64,000 bases of DNA from Halorussus vallis (GTDB taxonomy: Archaea; Halobacteriota; Halobacteria; Halobacteriales; Haladaptataceae): NCBI RefSeq assembly GCF_024138165.1, contig NZ_CP100004.1, forward strand, positions 1-64,000. The letters are read 5' to 3'. The position numbers were made by a program, and so were the translations under genes. The notes beneath the pieces were generated by a model. That model was given only the letters and a program-made list of their open reading frames with translations. It searched no databases and was not told the DNA's origin. This document shows positions 24,502 to 32,831 of this stretch, in pieces (the stretch's first letter is position 1; each line of letters opens with the position of its first letter).

Positions 24502-26595
24502 ATGGCGCGAGCAGAAAATAATGGACTCATAGACATAATCGAGCAGTTCTATCGGCGCTACTACAAGGAAGAAATCGGCGAACTCGCCCAAAACTACCCG
24601 GAGGACCAACGGTCACTCTACGTCGATTGGTCGGACCTCTACCGGTACGATGCCGACCTCGCTGACGACTTTCTCTCGAAACCCGACCAGCTTCGCGAGT
24701 ACGCCGAAGAGGCTCTCCGACTCTACGACCTGCCCGTGGACGTATCTCTCGGGCAAGCGCACGTCCGCATCCGAAACCTCCCCGAAACGACGGACATCGG
24801 TAAAATTCGCTCTCGGCACATCAACACGCACTTGTCCATCGAGGGGACCGTCGAGCGAGCATCCGAAGTAAAAAGCGACCTCCGAGACGCTGCATTCGAA
24901 TGCCAGCGGTGTGGGACGCTGACGTACATCCCACAAAGTACACTGGGAAAAACGCAAGAGCCTCACGAGTGCCAGGGTTGTGATCGACAGGGGCCGTTCC
25001 AAGTCAACCAGGACCAGTCTGAATACGTAGACGCTCAGACGATACACGTCAAACAGCGGCTCTCCGGCGTCAAAACGGACGACCAAGCGAGCATCGTCGT
25101 CGAACTGGAAGACGACCTCGCCGGAACGGTTTCTCCCGGTGATAACGTCACTGTGACCGGCGTCGTCCATCTCGCGAGCGAGAATCGAACGGAAGCGTCG
25201 GTCGCGGATAAATTCATCGGCGCGCACTCCGTGACCGTCGAGGATGCCACCGAGGTTCACGGTCTCGACATCACCGACGAGGACAAACGCCAAATCGTCG
25301 AACTCTCGACCGAGGACGCCATCTACGAGCAGATGGTCGAATCGTTCGCACCCTCCGTCTACGGCAACGAGAAGGCGAAACTCGCGATTCTGCTCCAACT
25401 GTTCTCCGGCGTCACGAAACACCTCCCAGACGGAACGCGGATTCGTGGAGATCTACACGTCGCGCTCATCGGCGACCCCGGCACGGCGAAAAGCCGTCTC
25501 ATCGGCTACGCCGGGAACCTCGCACCGCGGACGGTCAAGATTTCGGGGAAGAACACGTCCTCGGTCGGGCTGACCGCAACGACGAAGAAAACGAGCAGCG
25601 GGTCAGAGACCTGGACGTTCGAAGCGGGTGCGCTCCCGATGGCGGACAAGGGCCTCGCGCGAATCGACAACATCACCGACCTCCGAAGCGAGCATCTACG
25701 GACGCTGCATGACGTGCTCGAAGAGCAGGTTATCGAACTCACGAAGGCGACCGTCTCGGCGACCATTCAAGCGCGAGCGTCCGTTCTCGCCGCCGGAAAC
25801 CCGAAGTACGGCCGGTTCGACCAGTACGAACCCATCGGCGAACAGGTCGATCTCGACCCCGGTCTGATTTCGCAGTTCGACCTTATCTTCATCACCACCG
25901 ACCAACCGGACGAAGTCGAAGACGAGAAGATTGCCGACCATGTTCTTCAATCGAACTACGTCGGCGAACTGAACACCCAACGCACTGAATCGAATGCGCC
26001 GAGCGTGTCGGCGAACGATTTCCGGAACCAGTCGGAGCAAGTCGCACCAACAATTGACCCCGGCCTTCTGCGGAAGTATATCGCGTACGCTCGCCAGAAC
26101 TGCTTCCCGACGATGACCGACGAGGCGATGGAGTCCATCAAGGACTTCTACGTCGACCTGCGCTCGAAGGGCGCAGACGAGGACGCGCCTGTGCCCGTGA
26201 CAGCGCGGAAGCTGGAAGGCTTGGTTCGACTCGCCGAATCAAGCGCGAAGATGCGGCTCTCCGACAGCGTGGAAGTCGAGGACGCCGAGCGCGTAATCGA
26301 ATTGCTTCGGTCGTGCTTGTTGGACCTCGGTGTTGACCCAGAGACGGGTGAATTTAACACTGACGTCGCAGAGCAAGTCAGTGCAAAGAGACAACGAGAA
26401 CGTATTAAAAACGTCAAACAACTTATTGCTGAGATTGAAATGGAAAACGACGATGGAGCACCGATAGACCAGGTTATAGAAGAAGCCAGTGCGTATCTTG
26501 GGATGGAAGAGAAGAAGTTTGCTCACGAACTAGACAGACTCAAGCAGAAGGGAGAGGTGTACGAACCAGCCGAGGGATACCTCCGAACGACGTAA
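24502..26595 (+). CDS. mcm: MCM helicase paralogue with altered catalytic residues
   Basis: ATG 24502 is chosen over an in-frame TTG at 24481 because the TATA box fits it; 697 residues. Order: A-domain, zinc site CQRC...CQGC (about 134-160), OB-fold, AAA+ domain and wHTH tail (about 640-697). Walker A is intact (GDPGTAKS, about 324-331) and the sensor-1 Asn is present (AAGNPK). Walker B reads ARIDNI, where canonical MCMs have IDEFDK, so the catalytic Glu is Asn. The arginine-finger motif SRFD reads SQFD. These changes predict a protein that binds ATP but hydrolyses it poorly alone. It may be a regulator, or may share a hexamer with the host MCM (inference). Confidence 0.93.
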   Translation: MARAENNGLIDIIEQFYRRYYKEEIGELAQNYPEDQRSLYVDWSDLYRYDADLADDFLSKPDQLREYAEEALRLYDLPVDVSLGQAHVRIRNLPETTDIGKIRSRHINTHLSIEGTVERASEVKSDLRDAAFECQRCGTLTYIPQSTLGKTQEPHECQGCDRQGPFQVNQDQSEYVDAQTIHVKQRLSGVKTDDQASIVVELEDDLAGTVSPGDNVTVTGVVHLASENRTEASVADKFIGAHSVTVEDATEVHGLDITDEDKRQIVELSTEDAIYEQMVESFAPSVYGNEKAKLAILLQLFSGVTKHLPDGTRIRGDLHVALIGDPGTAKSRLIGYAGNLAPRTVKISGKNTSSVGLTATTKKTSSGSETWTFEAGALPMADKGLARIDNITDLRSEHLRTLHDVLEEQVIELTKATVSATIQARASVLAAGNPKYGRFDQYEPIGEQVDLDPGLISQFDLIFITTDQPDEVEDEKIADHVLQSNYVGELNTQRTESNAPSVSANDFRNQSEQVAPTIDPGLLRKYIAYARQNCFPTMTDEAMESIKDFYVDLRSKGADEDAPVPVTARKLEGLVRLAESSAKMRLSDSVEVEDAERVIELLRSCLLDLGVDPETGEFNTDVAEQVSAKRQRERIKNVKQLIAEIEMENDDGAPIDQVIEEASAYLGMEEKKFAHELDRLKQKGEVYEPAEGYLRTT

Positions 26596-26608
26596 CAAGG
26601 TGACAGTA

Positions 26609-26977
26609 CTACTGGTTGTCGAGATATTCTAACTCGACATCCCGTTCTTCTCGCGACCACCGTTTTCCGAACTGATTTCGCTCACTCCCGGCCTTCTTCC
26701 GATAGAACGTCGCACTTCCGTCTTCATGGACGTGGAGGTAGTACTCGCCCGACTGCTGGCCTTCAAGGTAGAGTTTTCGTCCGTTTACGCGCGTGACGGT
26801 GAGCGGGTTCTTGAGGTCGCCGACGCGGAACTCATCGCCGACGTCGACGGTTGTGACGATCTGCTCGGTCGGGAGGTCTATCCATTCTCGCCCACACCAC
26901 TTGCAGTGCCAGCCGTCGAAGAAACCGCGGTACTCGGTCTTCTCGGACTTGCACTGGGGGCACGATTCAGCGGTCAC
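26609..26977 (-). CDS. Small Zn-ribbon protein
   Basis: 122 residues with an N-terminal zinc ribbon (CPQC near 6-9, CKWC near 25-28) followed by a beta-rich domain. GTG 26977 overlaps the stop of the 41-aa gene upstream (GTGA). The function is unknown; such ribbons often bind nucleic acid or protein partners. It is convergent with mcm, 13 nt away. Confidence 0.75.
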   Translation of the reverse strand: MTAESCPQCKSEKTEYRGFFDGWHCKWCGREWIDLPTEQIVTTVDVGDEFRVGDLKNPLTVTRVNGRKLYLEGQQSGEYYLHVHEDGSATFYRKKAGSERNQFGKRWSREERDVELEYLDNQ

Positions 26978-27099
26978 GACTGTCCTCCGTAGTACGAGAG
27001 CGTTTCCTGTCTACTTAGTTCGTCTGCTCGCCGTCGTTCGTAGGCGGCCTTTGCGTCGTCGCAGGGAGCTGGTCGGCTCTGTAGGGTCGTGGTTTGCAT
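26974..27099 (-). CDS. 41-aa microprotein
   Basis: ATG 27099 opens 41 codons ending in TGA that overlaps the GTG of the Zn-ribbon gene (GTGA). The product is a charged helix-prone peptide (middle part KAAYERRRADELSRQETL). The overlap geometry and composition support it. It is probably the second gene of a three-gene unit starting at 27442. Confidence 0.6.
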   Translation of the reverse strand: MQTTTLQSRPAPCDDAKAAYERRRADELSRQETLSYYGGQS

Positions 27100-27136
27100 C
27101 GGAGGAAGTAGTCCGTCGTGGAGCTACGAGTGCTCT

Positions 27137-27442
27137 CTACCACCGGTTCTCGGGGATGTTGCCCTTCGGGACGCACTTTCCTGGCGTGTACTCCCGGAGG
27201 TCGGGGGTATAGAGGAGTTCTTGGGACCACTGTGCGACGACCCACTTCGCTCGGTCGCGGTCGGTGTCGAACTCCTCGCTCCGCAGTGCCTCGCCCGTGA
27301 GTCCGAGCAGGTAGTCGAGGTCGTTGTTCATCCGAAGGCCGTTGTCCCTCGATAGGAGGTCGGCGAAGTCGGGGATGTCTTGGTCGTCTCTCGGGTCGAC
27401 GTCTGCTTGCTCGTCGGTCACGTCGGATTCTCGGTGTGCCAT
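27137..27442 (-). CDS. Small acidic protein under the 31-nt promoter box
   Basis: 101 residues, acidic and soluble, with a DFADLL-type amphipathic helix. No recognised domain. The start is ATG in the context CCCCAAATGGCAC, shared with three other starts in this window. It is the first gene of the 27.4-26.6 kb unit. Confidence 0.75.
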   Translation of the reverse strand: MAHRESDVTDEQADVDPRDDQDIPDFADLLSRDNGLRMNNDLDYLLGLTGEALRSEEFDTDRDRAKWVVAQWSQELLYTPDLREYTPGKCVPKGNIPENRW

Positions 27443-27463
27443 TTGGGGTGCCTCGCTCGAATA

Positions 27464-27494
27464 GATTCACCCCCGCCACTTATATTTTACTATC
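27464..27494 (-). promoter_or_regulatory. 31-nt promoter box, copy 1
   Basis: On the minus strand: GATAGTAAAATATAAG, TG, then GCGGGGGTGAATC. It contains an AT-rich TATA-like centre and a G-run, and ends 21 nt before ATG 27442. The same 31-nt box, without gaps, stands before the genes starting at 63161, 63837 and 63980. Confidence 0.75.
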
Positions 27495-27570
27495 TTATAT
27501 TGGGTTTCAAGAGAAACATCGAAACCCACCAAACCCGCCACACTTCGACAGTCGAAACACCCGAGCAGGC

Positions 27571-28062
27571 TTAAGATTCGTCTACGGACGCTGGCGACCG
27601 GGGGTCTACCTTCCACGGTTCCTGCCACCCTCGGACAGCACCGTACATATCGTCCTCTTCGCGGAGTATCGTCAGCGCGGCCTGGATACCTTCGATTCGA
27701 CTCACAAGAGCGGGATTGGTCGTTGCGTCCTGCGCTTCGAGGTAGTCGAGCAAGGTTTTGAGTTCCAATTCGGGGTCGATATTGTAGGGCTGACAGCGCC
27801 GCGGCGGAGACCACGAGTCGAACGTCTCTTCGAGAACGCAGATCCGTTCAAGTTCGCGCGCAGGGTCGGCGCGGATCTCTCGCTCGCAAACTGCTGCATG
27901 GTAGGGACAGTAGAGAACATGGCCGTTTCCACACACGTCTCCTTCGTCGTCGAGAAGGTAGTATTGGAAACTGTACTGTCCTTCGTCAGTACAACTGTCA
28001 GTTCCGCAGAGAAGCCAGCGGTCGTACTCGCTTTCGCCGGTTGCATCGTGCTGTGTCGCCAT
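27571..28062 (-). CDS. Cys/His-rich protein of unknown function
   Basis: 163 residues. The N-terminal half has Cys and His pairs (CGTDSC near 19-24, CGNGH, CPYHAAVC near 52-59) that could form a treble-clef-like zinc site. The C-terminal half is helical. A GAATATATTT box about 28 nt upstream of ATG 28062 gives a leaderless transcript. Confidence 0.75.
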   Translation of the reverse strand: MATQHDATGESEYDRWLLCGTDSCTDEGQYSFQYYLLDDEGDVCGNGHVLYCPYHAAVCEREIRADPARELERICVLEETFDSWSPPRRCQPYNIDPELELKTLLDYLEAQDATTNPALVSRIEGIQAALTILREEDDMYGAVRGWQEPWKVDPRSPASVDES

Positions 28063-28084
28063 AGTTCGATGTTCTCTGAGGGCG

Positions 28085-28126
28085 CAAATATATTCGTGCC
28101 AGCCGTGGTGAAACTGAAAGTAGTCG
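28085..28126 (-). promoter_or_regulatory. Promoter with a 23-nt conserved upstream element, copy 1
   Basis: The TATA box is at 28096-28087. The element at 28126-28104 begins CGACTACTTTCA on the minus strand. The same 23 nt, with 21 identical, is at 30196-30174 upstream of another small-protein gene, and a shorter match is at 45310-45320. Both full sites are followed by GAGAACATCG (28076-28067 and 30098-30089). Confidence 0.6.
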
Positions 28127-28263
28127 CGAGAGCTTTGAGAGTCACAGGATGCGGGGTCGGGTGAATGTGGAAGCCGACCTCCGCGATTTCGTTTTCCTAT
28201 GTGCCGGAAATAAGGGTTTTGGTATCGGGAACACGCGGCCAGCTATCGATGGTCGGTGAGCGA

Positions 28264-28269
28264 AAAAAT
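28264..28269 (-). terminator. T-run after the 28324 gene
   Basis: On the minus strand, TTTTTT follows the gene ending at 28324 by about 55 nt, in an otherwise featureless spacer. T-runs of this kind terminate archaeal transcription. Confidence 0.45.
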
Positions 28270-28323
28270 TACGGGTTCGTGGTTCGTAGGCGATACCGCA
28301 GAGCGAGCGCCCGTAGGGGGCTA

Positions 28324-28614
28324 CTACTTCAAATCCCACGGGAGCGCGCTTTCGTCGTGACGCCGTATCCAGTCGGCGACCCAGTCTTCCGAGTCGTTTT
28401 CCAGATAAACGGCGTTCGTGCCACTTTTCGGTTTGTAGACGACCGGACAGGCGTCGTCTGCCGCCATGTCGTGGATTAGGTCTTTGGCCCGTCCACGGTC
28501 GTGGGTTTCGACACCGAATTTGGCGGCGTTCTCGACACGGACCGCCCGGTTGTACTTCTCCTTGCGGTGGAGTTTCGCGACCACAACGGCCTTGATTTCG
28601 TCGTCAGTTGCCAT
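28324..28614 (-). CDS. Small putative wHTH protein
   Basis: 96 residues from ATG 28614, preceded by GGAGGTG as Shine-Dalgarno. An earlier in-frame Met at 28659 would start inside the leader hairpin. The sequence is Lys/Arg-rich at the N-terminus with helix-turn-helix-like spacing and an NAVYLEND strand. A DNA-binding role is possible but no family is recognised. Confidence 0.7.
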   Translation of the reverse strand: MATDDEIKAVVVAKLHRKEKYNRAVRVENAAKFGVETHDRGRAKDLIHDMAADDACPVVYKPKSGTNAVYLENDSEDWVADWIRRHDESALPWDLK

Positions 28615-28690
28615 GTTTTTCCACCTCCTACGCCCCTTCGGGCGCATTTGACACATCACACCCCCACTATTTATACCTGTGTATTCAGAA
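28615..28690 (-). promoter_or_regulatory. Promoter and leader of the 28614 gene
   Basis: GGTATAAATAG is followed after one base by GGGGGTG, like the G-run of the 31-nt box. The leader contains a hairpin GCGCCC-GAA-GGGGCG (about 28633-28648) just before the Shine-Dalgarno GGAGGTG, so translation may be structure-controlled. Confidence 0.55.
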
Positions 28691-28753
28691 ATACAGTGCT
28701 GTCCAAACTAACCAACAGTATTAAGCAATCTCAGATAGAAGACATGGGCAGAG

Positions 28754-29137
28754 ATGACCGAATCAGAGAATACCGAAACCCTCGAAAGTATCGAAGAGAT
28801 CGTCGCCACCGACCCGCTCGCACAAGTCGTCGGCGACCACCCCCGAACGCGCATCCTCATCGCGCTCCTCGACGTCTACCCGCGCGGGCTCAACCCGACT
28901 TCCATCAAGGAGAACGCCGCCCTCGGGTCCCGGAGTACCGTCTATAATCACCTCGACAGTCTCCTCGCCACCGGCCTCGTCGTCGAAGATGAGCAAGCCA
29001 GCGAGCAGGCCGGGAACTCGACCATCTACAAACTCGTGGACCACGAGGACGACGAACGAACTGAATGGCTCGGGAGACTCCGCGACTTCACCGCCAAGCA
29101 TCTTCGCGAAAAGACCGACGAGACCGACAATGAGTGA
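28754..29137 (+). CDS. wHTH transcriptional regulator (ArsR/MarR-like)
   Basis: 127 residues. A winged helix spans about 25-95: helix LIALLDVYPRGLN, recognition part GSRSTVYNHLDSLLATG, and a wing ending STIYKLV. This is the common haloarchaeal regulator layout. It is co-translated with a small Cys protein (8-nt overlap). The target is unknown; it may be the nearby small-gene promoters (inference). Confidence 0.85.
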   Translation: MTESENTETLESIEEIVATDPLAQVVGDHPRTRILIALLDVYPRGLNPTSIKENAALGSRSTVYNHLDSLLATGLVVEDEQASEQAGNSTIYKLVDHEDDERTEWLGRLRDFTAKHLREKTDETDNE

Positions 29138-29336
29138 GGAATCCGAGACGGGGAGTGAACCCGAGAAGTTCTTGCGTTGTCTGAAATGTGGTGAAATAGC
29201 CGACGCAGTGGCGAGAACCGAAAACTCGGGAATGGTAGCGGTCACGACGAAAGAAAATGTCGTCTCGCACAGTGTAGACGACGGGACCGAGAAAGCGGTT
29301 TGGTTCCACTTCGAAAAAGCGGAGAAACAGTTCTAA
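29130..29336 (+). CDS. 68-aa protein with one CxxC
   Basis: ATG 29130 overlaps the regulator's stop by 8 nt. One CLKC knuckle (residues about 17-20) and a beta-rich remainder; half of a zinc ribbon, which could bind metal as a dimer. It may act with the wHTH regulator. Confidence 0.7.
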   Translation: MSEESETGSEPEKFLRCLKCGEIADAVARTENSGMVAVTTKENVVSHSVDDGTEKAVWFHFEKAEKQF

Positions 29337-29427
29337 GCCTTCACGAATGGTCTGAGTGTGGCATAGCAGTAGCGGCGAACCAAAACGCCAGAACGCTTAT
29401 GGGTGAACTATCCTACAATTCGGAGTG

Positions 29428-29802
29428 ATGTCTCAAAGAACGAACGAAGGCGACGAGATATTCTACGTCATCCTCGCCATCGCTGGTATCATAGCCGTAA
29501 CCCTCCTCGGTGTCTCGAAGACGTTCGGGAACTGCCCGGCCTCCGCGACGTTCAACGCTCGCGCTGCTGAAGGCGCGGTGATTCTCACCCAGCTTCTCAT
29601 GCTTCTCGGCTTCGGCATCGTCGGGAGTCTCTTCAGCCTCGGTCGTGTGAGTCGGACGGTCGGCCTCACCCGGAACCCGAAACTCCTACTCCTCGGTATG
29701 TTCCTGTTCGCTGGCGGTGCTCTCTCCTCGGATTATATCCTCGGGAACTTCAACGGCGCCGCGACGTGCGTCGACGGCCTGTTTACGTTCCTGCCGTTCT
29801 GA
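29428..29802 (+). CDS. Small membrane protein (three TM)
   Basis: 124 residues from ATG 29428 (an in-frame GTG lies directly before it). Hydrophobic helices near 14-32, 50-70 and 86-104. Cys residues near the loop (NCPAS) and the C-terminus (ATCVDG) could form an outside disulfide. A GCTTATGGG box near 29394 provides a promoter. Unknown family. Confidence 0.75.
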   Translation: MSQRTNEGDEIFYVILAIAGIIAVTLLGVSKTFGNCPASATFNARAAEGAVILTQLLMLLGFGIVGSLFSLGRVSRTVGLTRNPKLLLLGMFLFAGGALSSDYILGNFNGAATCVDGLFTFLPF

Positions 29803-29854
29803 CCGCTACTGACTTCGGAATAGAGAAGAACGAATGTAGGCGTGGGCGTCGATT

Positions 29855-30061
29855 CTAGTCTGCGAGGCCGCTGTCTCGACGTGACTGGTCGAACGGATTC
29901 TCGACGAGTCCGGCGTGACTCGCTAGCCCGTCCCGTTCGATTCCCTCCTGGTGCTGGCGAAGAACCGCGACGAGTTCGTCTTCGTCGAGTCCTTCGCTTG
30001 CGGCCTGATAGAGATGTTCGCGTAGAATGTCGTTGAAACGCTCTACGTCGTACTCGCTCAT
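29855..30061 (-). CDS. Small acidic helical protein
   Basis: 68 residues from ATG 30061 (a GTG codon precedes it). Charged helices and no Cys. It is expressed from a promoter carrying the conserved 23-nt element, so it is probably co-regulated with the Cys/His-rich gene at 28062. Confidence 0.65.
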   Translation of the reverse strand: MSEYDVERFNDILREHLYQAASEGLDEDELVAVLRQHQEGIERDGLASHAGLVENPFDQSRRDSGLAD

Positions 30062-30132
30062 CACAGTAGCCTCCGATTGCTTGCTAACCGATGTTCTCGG
30101 GGGCGTCCGACTTGTTTCAGTGACATCCTCGC

Positions 30133-30196
30133 GTTAATATACTGGGTCGGGGGTGAAATACCTCCGCCGTCCACGTAGTGAAAGTGAAAGTAGTCG
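30133..30196 (-). promoter_or_regulatory. Promoter with the 23-nt conserved element, copy 2
   Basis: The element at 30196-30174 is identical to copy 1 at 21 of 23 positions. TATA-like GTATTTC (near 30158) or GTATATTAA (30142-30133) could serve, giving a leader of about 70 nt to ATG 30061. Read on the plus strand the same spot shows AATATAC followed by CGGGGGTG, so antisense transcription is conceivable. Confidence 0.5.
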
Positions 30197-30216
30197 TGTT
30201 CCCGACCGTTCGACCT

Positions 30217-30498
30217 CTACATCTCCGTCTTCTCTTCCGGGGTAAGCGTCATCACGGACTCCGCCCGATTCTCGACTTCTTCGTCGGACAGCCAATACCG
30301 CTCCCCGTCAGTTTCGAGGCGGCCCGCCTCGACCGCCGCTGCGAGCGCATCCCGCACGCTGTCTGAGTCCCGCGACCCATGCACCGAGAGCACGATGAGG
30401 ATCGTTCGCTCGCGCGCTCGGTCCGGCACGGGGCCAGCAGTCTGCGATTCGACGGTCTTGACAACGCGGTCAACGAGATTAGTAGAATTCTCAGGCAT
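30217..30498 (-). CDS. Small putative wHTH protein
   Basis: 93 residues. Helices around VRDALAAAVEAGRL followed by a short wing (GERYWLS) look like a winged helix. It lies downstream of, and in the same direction as, the integrase/ParB genes and could regulate them (inference). Confidence 0.65.
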   Translation of the reverse strand: MPENSTNLVDRVVKTVESQTAGPVPDRARERTILIVLSVHGSRDSDSVRDALAAAVEAGRLETDGERYWLSDEEVENRAESVMTLTPEEKTEM

Positions 30499-30570
30499 AG
30501 GTTTCTACCAGCGGGTACGCATGAGTGCCCGTAAAGAGCAGGGGTTGGCCTGGAGAGACTTCGAGAAGTA

Positions 30571-31719
30571 CTATCGGTCTGTCTGCTCGAACGCGTCGCT
30601 CGCTTCGTCAGCTACCTCCTCGGCGGAGATATGCGAGTAGGCGTCCATCGTTGTCTTTGGATCTGCATGGAGCAGGTGCCGTTGGGCTTGCTCCCACCCT
30701 TTCTCGCGCACGAGCGTATCGCCAGCGCCACGTCGACCACCGTGGAGTTCGAGGTACTCGCCGTTCTCAGTGTCGAGTCCTGGTACGTCAGCAGCCGCCG
30801 AGAGCCGTTTCATGACGGTCCGCGCCCCGGCGGTCGTCAGTGCAGGCAGTGGTATCCCGTAGTCGTAGCAGACCTCCAGGGCCGTCTGCTCGGCGCGAAT
30901 CGACTCGATTTCGTCCTCACTATACCCCTGGTCTTGTAGACCAGCGGTCGCGGTTGAGGAAATCGTCGGCGCGTGCAGCGTCGGGAACACCGGCCACGCA
31001 TCGCTCGGCGGCTGATAGATTTCTCTCCATCGTCGAAGCGCCGACAAACACTGTCGCGGGAGGCCGGTGTCTTGGTACTGCTGTGACCCTTTTTCGAGGA
31101 TGTTCATCGTCCCCGTTTCGAGGTCGACGTCGGACCACCGAACGCCGTCGCGCCGGTCGTCGTTCCGGTCTTTCAGGACTTCGCCACCACGAACTCCGGA
31201 GTAAGCGATTGTTGCGACGAACGCGCGGTCACGCGCCTCTGCGAGCGCGTCGAAACCTCGCTCGTCTATCGCGTCGTGCGCTCGCCGGTTCACGTACGCC
31301 ATAATCGCAGTCCGTTGTCGCGGTTTCCAGAGCTGTTGGCTGTGCTCGTCTCGCTGGTCGTCGTTCGGAAGCGCGTTCATCGCTCGACTCTTCGCCGCGG
31401 GGTTGTCCAAGAGGTATTCTCGCTTCTGGCACCACGTCAGGTAGGCTCGCACGTAGTCGTAGTACTTCCGCGCAGAGGACGCCGCGAGTCCGTCCGTATC
31501 GCTCGTACGGCGCTTCAACTGGCGGGCGTAGGCTTCGAGGTCGTCGACGCCGAGGCCCGCGAACGTGTACGTGCGGCGTTCCTCTTCGGTCCACGACAGC
31601 CACTCGCGGAGGACGCGTTCGGCGTTCCGCCGATAGTTCCCCGTGCCGTTGTCCTTCGACTTGTCGATGAGGTAGTCGTCGAGCGGGCTATCGAGCGACT
31701 GGCTCTGCTTACTCGGCAT
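30571..31719 (-). CDS. Tyrosine recombinase (XerC/D-like integrase)
   Basis: 382 residues. The N-terminal SAM-like core-binding domain (about 10-115) precedes the catalytic domain with Arg177 (SGVRGGE), a candidate Lys near 210, HGGR (His326/Arg329), His348/351 and the nucleophile Tyr361 (DAYSHI). All catalytic positions are present, so it should be active. It overlaps the upstream ParB-like gene by 11 nt. The pairing suggests resolution of plasmid dimers or integration. No flanking att site could be identified. Confidence 0.92.
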   Translation of the reverse strand: MPSKQSQSLDSPLDDYLIDKSKDNGTGNYRRNAERVLREWLSWTEEERRTYTFAGLGVDDLEAYARQLKRRTSDTDGLAASSARKYYDYVRAYLTWCQKREYLLDNPAAKSRAMNALPNDDQRDEHSQQLWKPRQRTAIMAYVNRRAHDAIDERGFDALAEARDRAFVATIAYSGVRGGEVLKDRNDDRRDGVRWSDVDLETGTMNILEKGSQQYQDTGLPRQCLSALRRWREIYQPPSDAWPVFPTLHAPTISSTATAGLQDQGYSEDEIESIRAEQTALEVCYDYGIPLPALTTAGARTVMKRLSAAADVPGLDTENGEYLELHGGRRGAGDTLVREKGWEQAQRHLLHADPKTTMDAYSHISAEEVADEASDAFEQTDR

Positions 31720-32401
31720 CAGCTACCTCTATCGACCGTGGTTCGTCGATTCGCTCCGGTTCGAGAAGATCTTCGAACTGCGGCAACTGGCCGAGTCGTT
31801 CGTCCGGCCAATCTTCTCGGAGTCGTTCGAACGAGTCGCGGACCTGCTCTCGGGTGTACCATCCACGGTGGGTACTGTTACTGTTGTCAGCACCCATGTC
31901 GGGCGTGGGGATGTGGTCTTCAACCCAGTGAACCGTGTACTCCCAGTCGGTGAAAGCGGTCGTCGTGCGAACAGGTACCGTGTCGAGTCCGGCACGGCGG
32001 GCGGCTTCAAGGCGCTTGTGTCCTTCGAGCGTTAGGAGGCTCTGGTCGGTCTCCCAGACGAGTGGGTACGACCCGAGACTGTCGTGCTGACGGACCTGCC
32101 GCACGTAGTGATAGAAGTCTCGGTTGTCGAACTCGCGGACGCTGTACGGGCATGGTTCGACTGCTTCGGGGTCTACGCGCCGAATCTCGTCCTTTGGGTT
32201 GGTCCGGTAGACGATATCTGGCTGCCGGAGTTGCGTTTGGCCGAGGCGGTCACCATCCGGGCCGGTCGCGTCGAGCAGGATAAGAGACTTGTCGTTGAAG
32301 TTCCAGACCTTCACCCACCCGGTGTAGCGGTCGCCGTCCTTGATGGCGACGACCTCCTCACACCGAAAGTCGTCTAGCGCGTCGTGGTAGGGATTAGACA
32401 T
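31709..32401 (-). CDS. ParB-like nuclease-fold protein
   Basis: 230 residues from ATG 32401 (a longer frame to 32458 overlaps the small upstream gene). The region LTLEGHKRLEAARRAGL (about 135-152) followed by VPVR matches the ParB N-domain motif 'GhrRleAak.lG...vPv'. Classical ParB HTH sequences are not obvious. Such proteins act in partition or regulation. It is co-translated with the integrase; no ParA is visible in the window. Confidence 0.75.
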   Translation of the reverse strand: MSNPYHDALDDFRCEEVVAIKDGDRYTGWVKVWNFNDKSLILLDATGPDGDRLGQTQLRQPDIVYRTNPKDEIRRVDPEAVEPCPYSVREFDNRDFYHYVRQVRQHDSLGSYPLVWETDQSLLTLEGHKRLEAARRAGLDTVPVRTTTAFTDWEYTVHWVEDHIPTPDMGADNSNSTHRGWYTREQVRDSFERLREDWPDERLGQLPQFEDLLEPERIDEPRSIEVADAE

Positions 32402-32501
32402 TGTGACCACATTCTGAGTCGTAGTATTGAGTTGCAACGCCTGCTCGACCGCTGTCAAGATTTGGATTCTCCGTGGAACCTGTTGTCTTTGGCGTAGGCA
32501 T
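32394..32501 (-). CDS. 35-aa microprotein upstream of ParB
   Basis: ATG 32501 opens 35 codons whose TAA overlaps the ParB ATG by 8 nt, a coupling geometry seen at other junctions here. The product ends in YYDSECGHNV. No promoter is clear; ACTTATG near 32608 is the nearest. Confidence 0.4.
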   Translation of the reverse strand: MPTPKTTGSTENPNLDSGRAGVATQYYDSECGHNV

Positions 32502-32831
32502 GGTTGGTCTCTGGCCGTCGAATCGGGGGGTTTGACCGCCGAGAAGGTGGTCTCTGCCTGAATTGGACGGTTCGTGCTTCACCGAGGGCGGCGACCTACT
32601 AAAATCTACTTATGATTCCTCGCCTAATCACAAGTGCAATGCGTTTTATGATTATCCTCCGTTTCTAGAGGGTTAGAAGGCTATACTTCAGGAATTAGCG
32701 GAAATTTCCTAAGCTTAAACTGCATAGAGATATACCGAACCAAGGGTGGTTTTCATTCATGTTGATTTCCATCGAATCACCATACGGCGTTAAGCCGACG
32801 GATTTATTGTGACTGCTATAGTAGCTACTAC

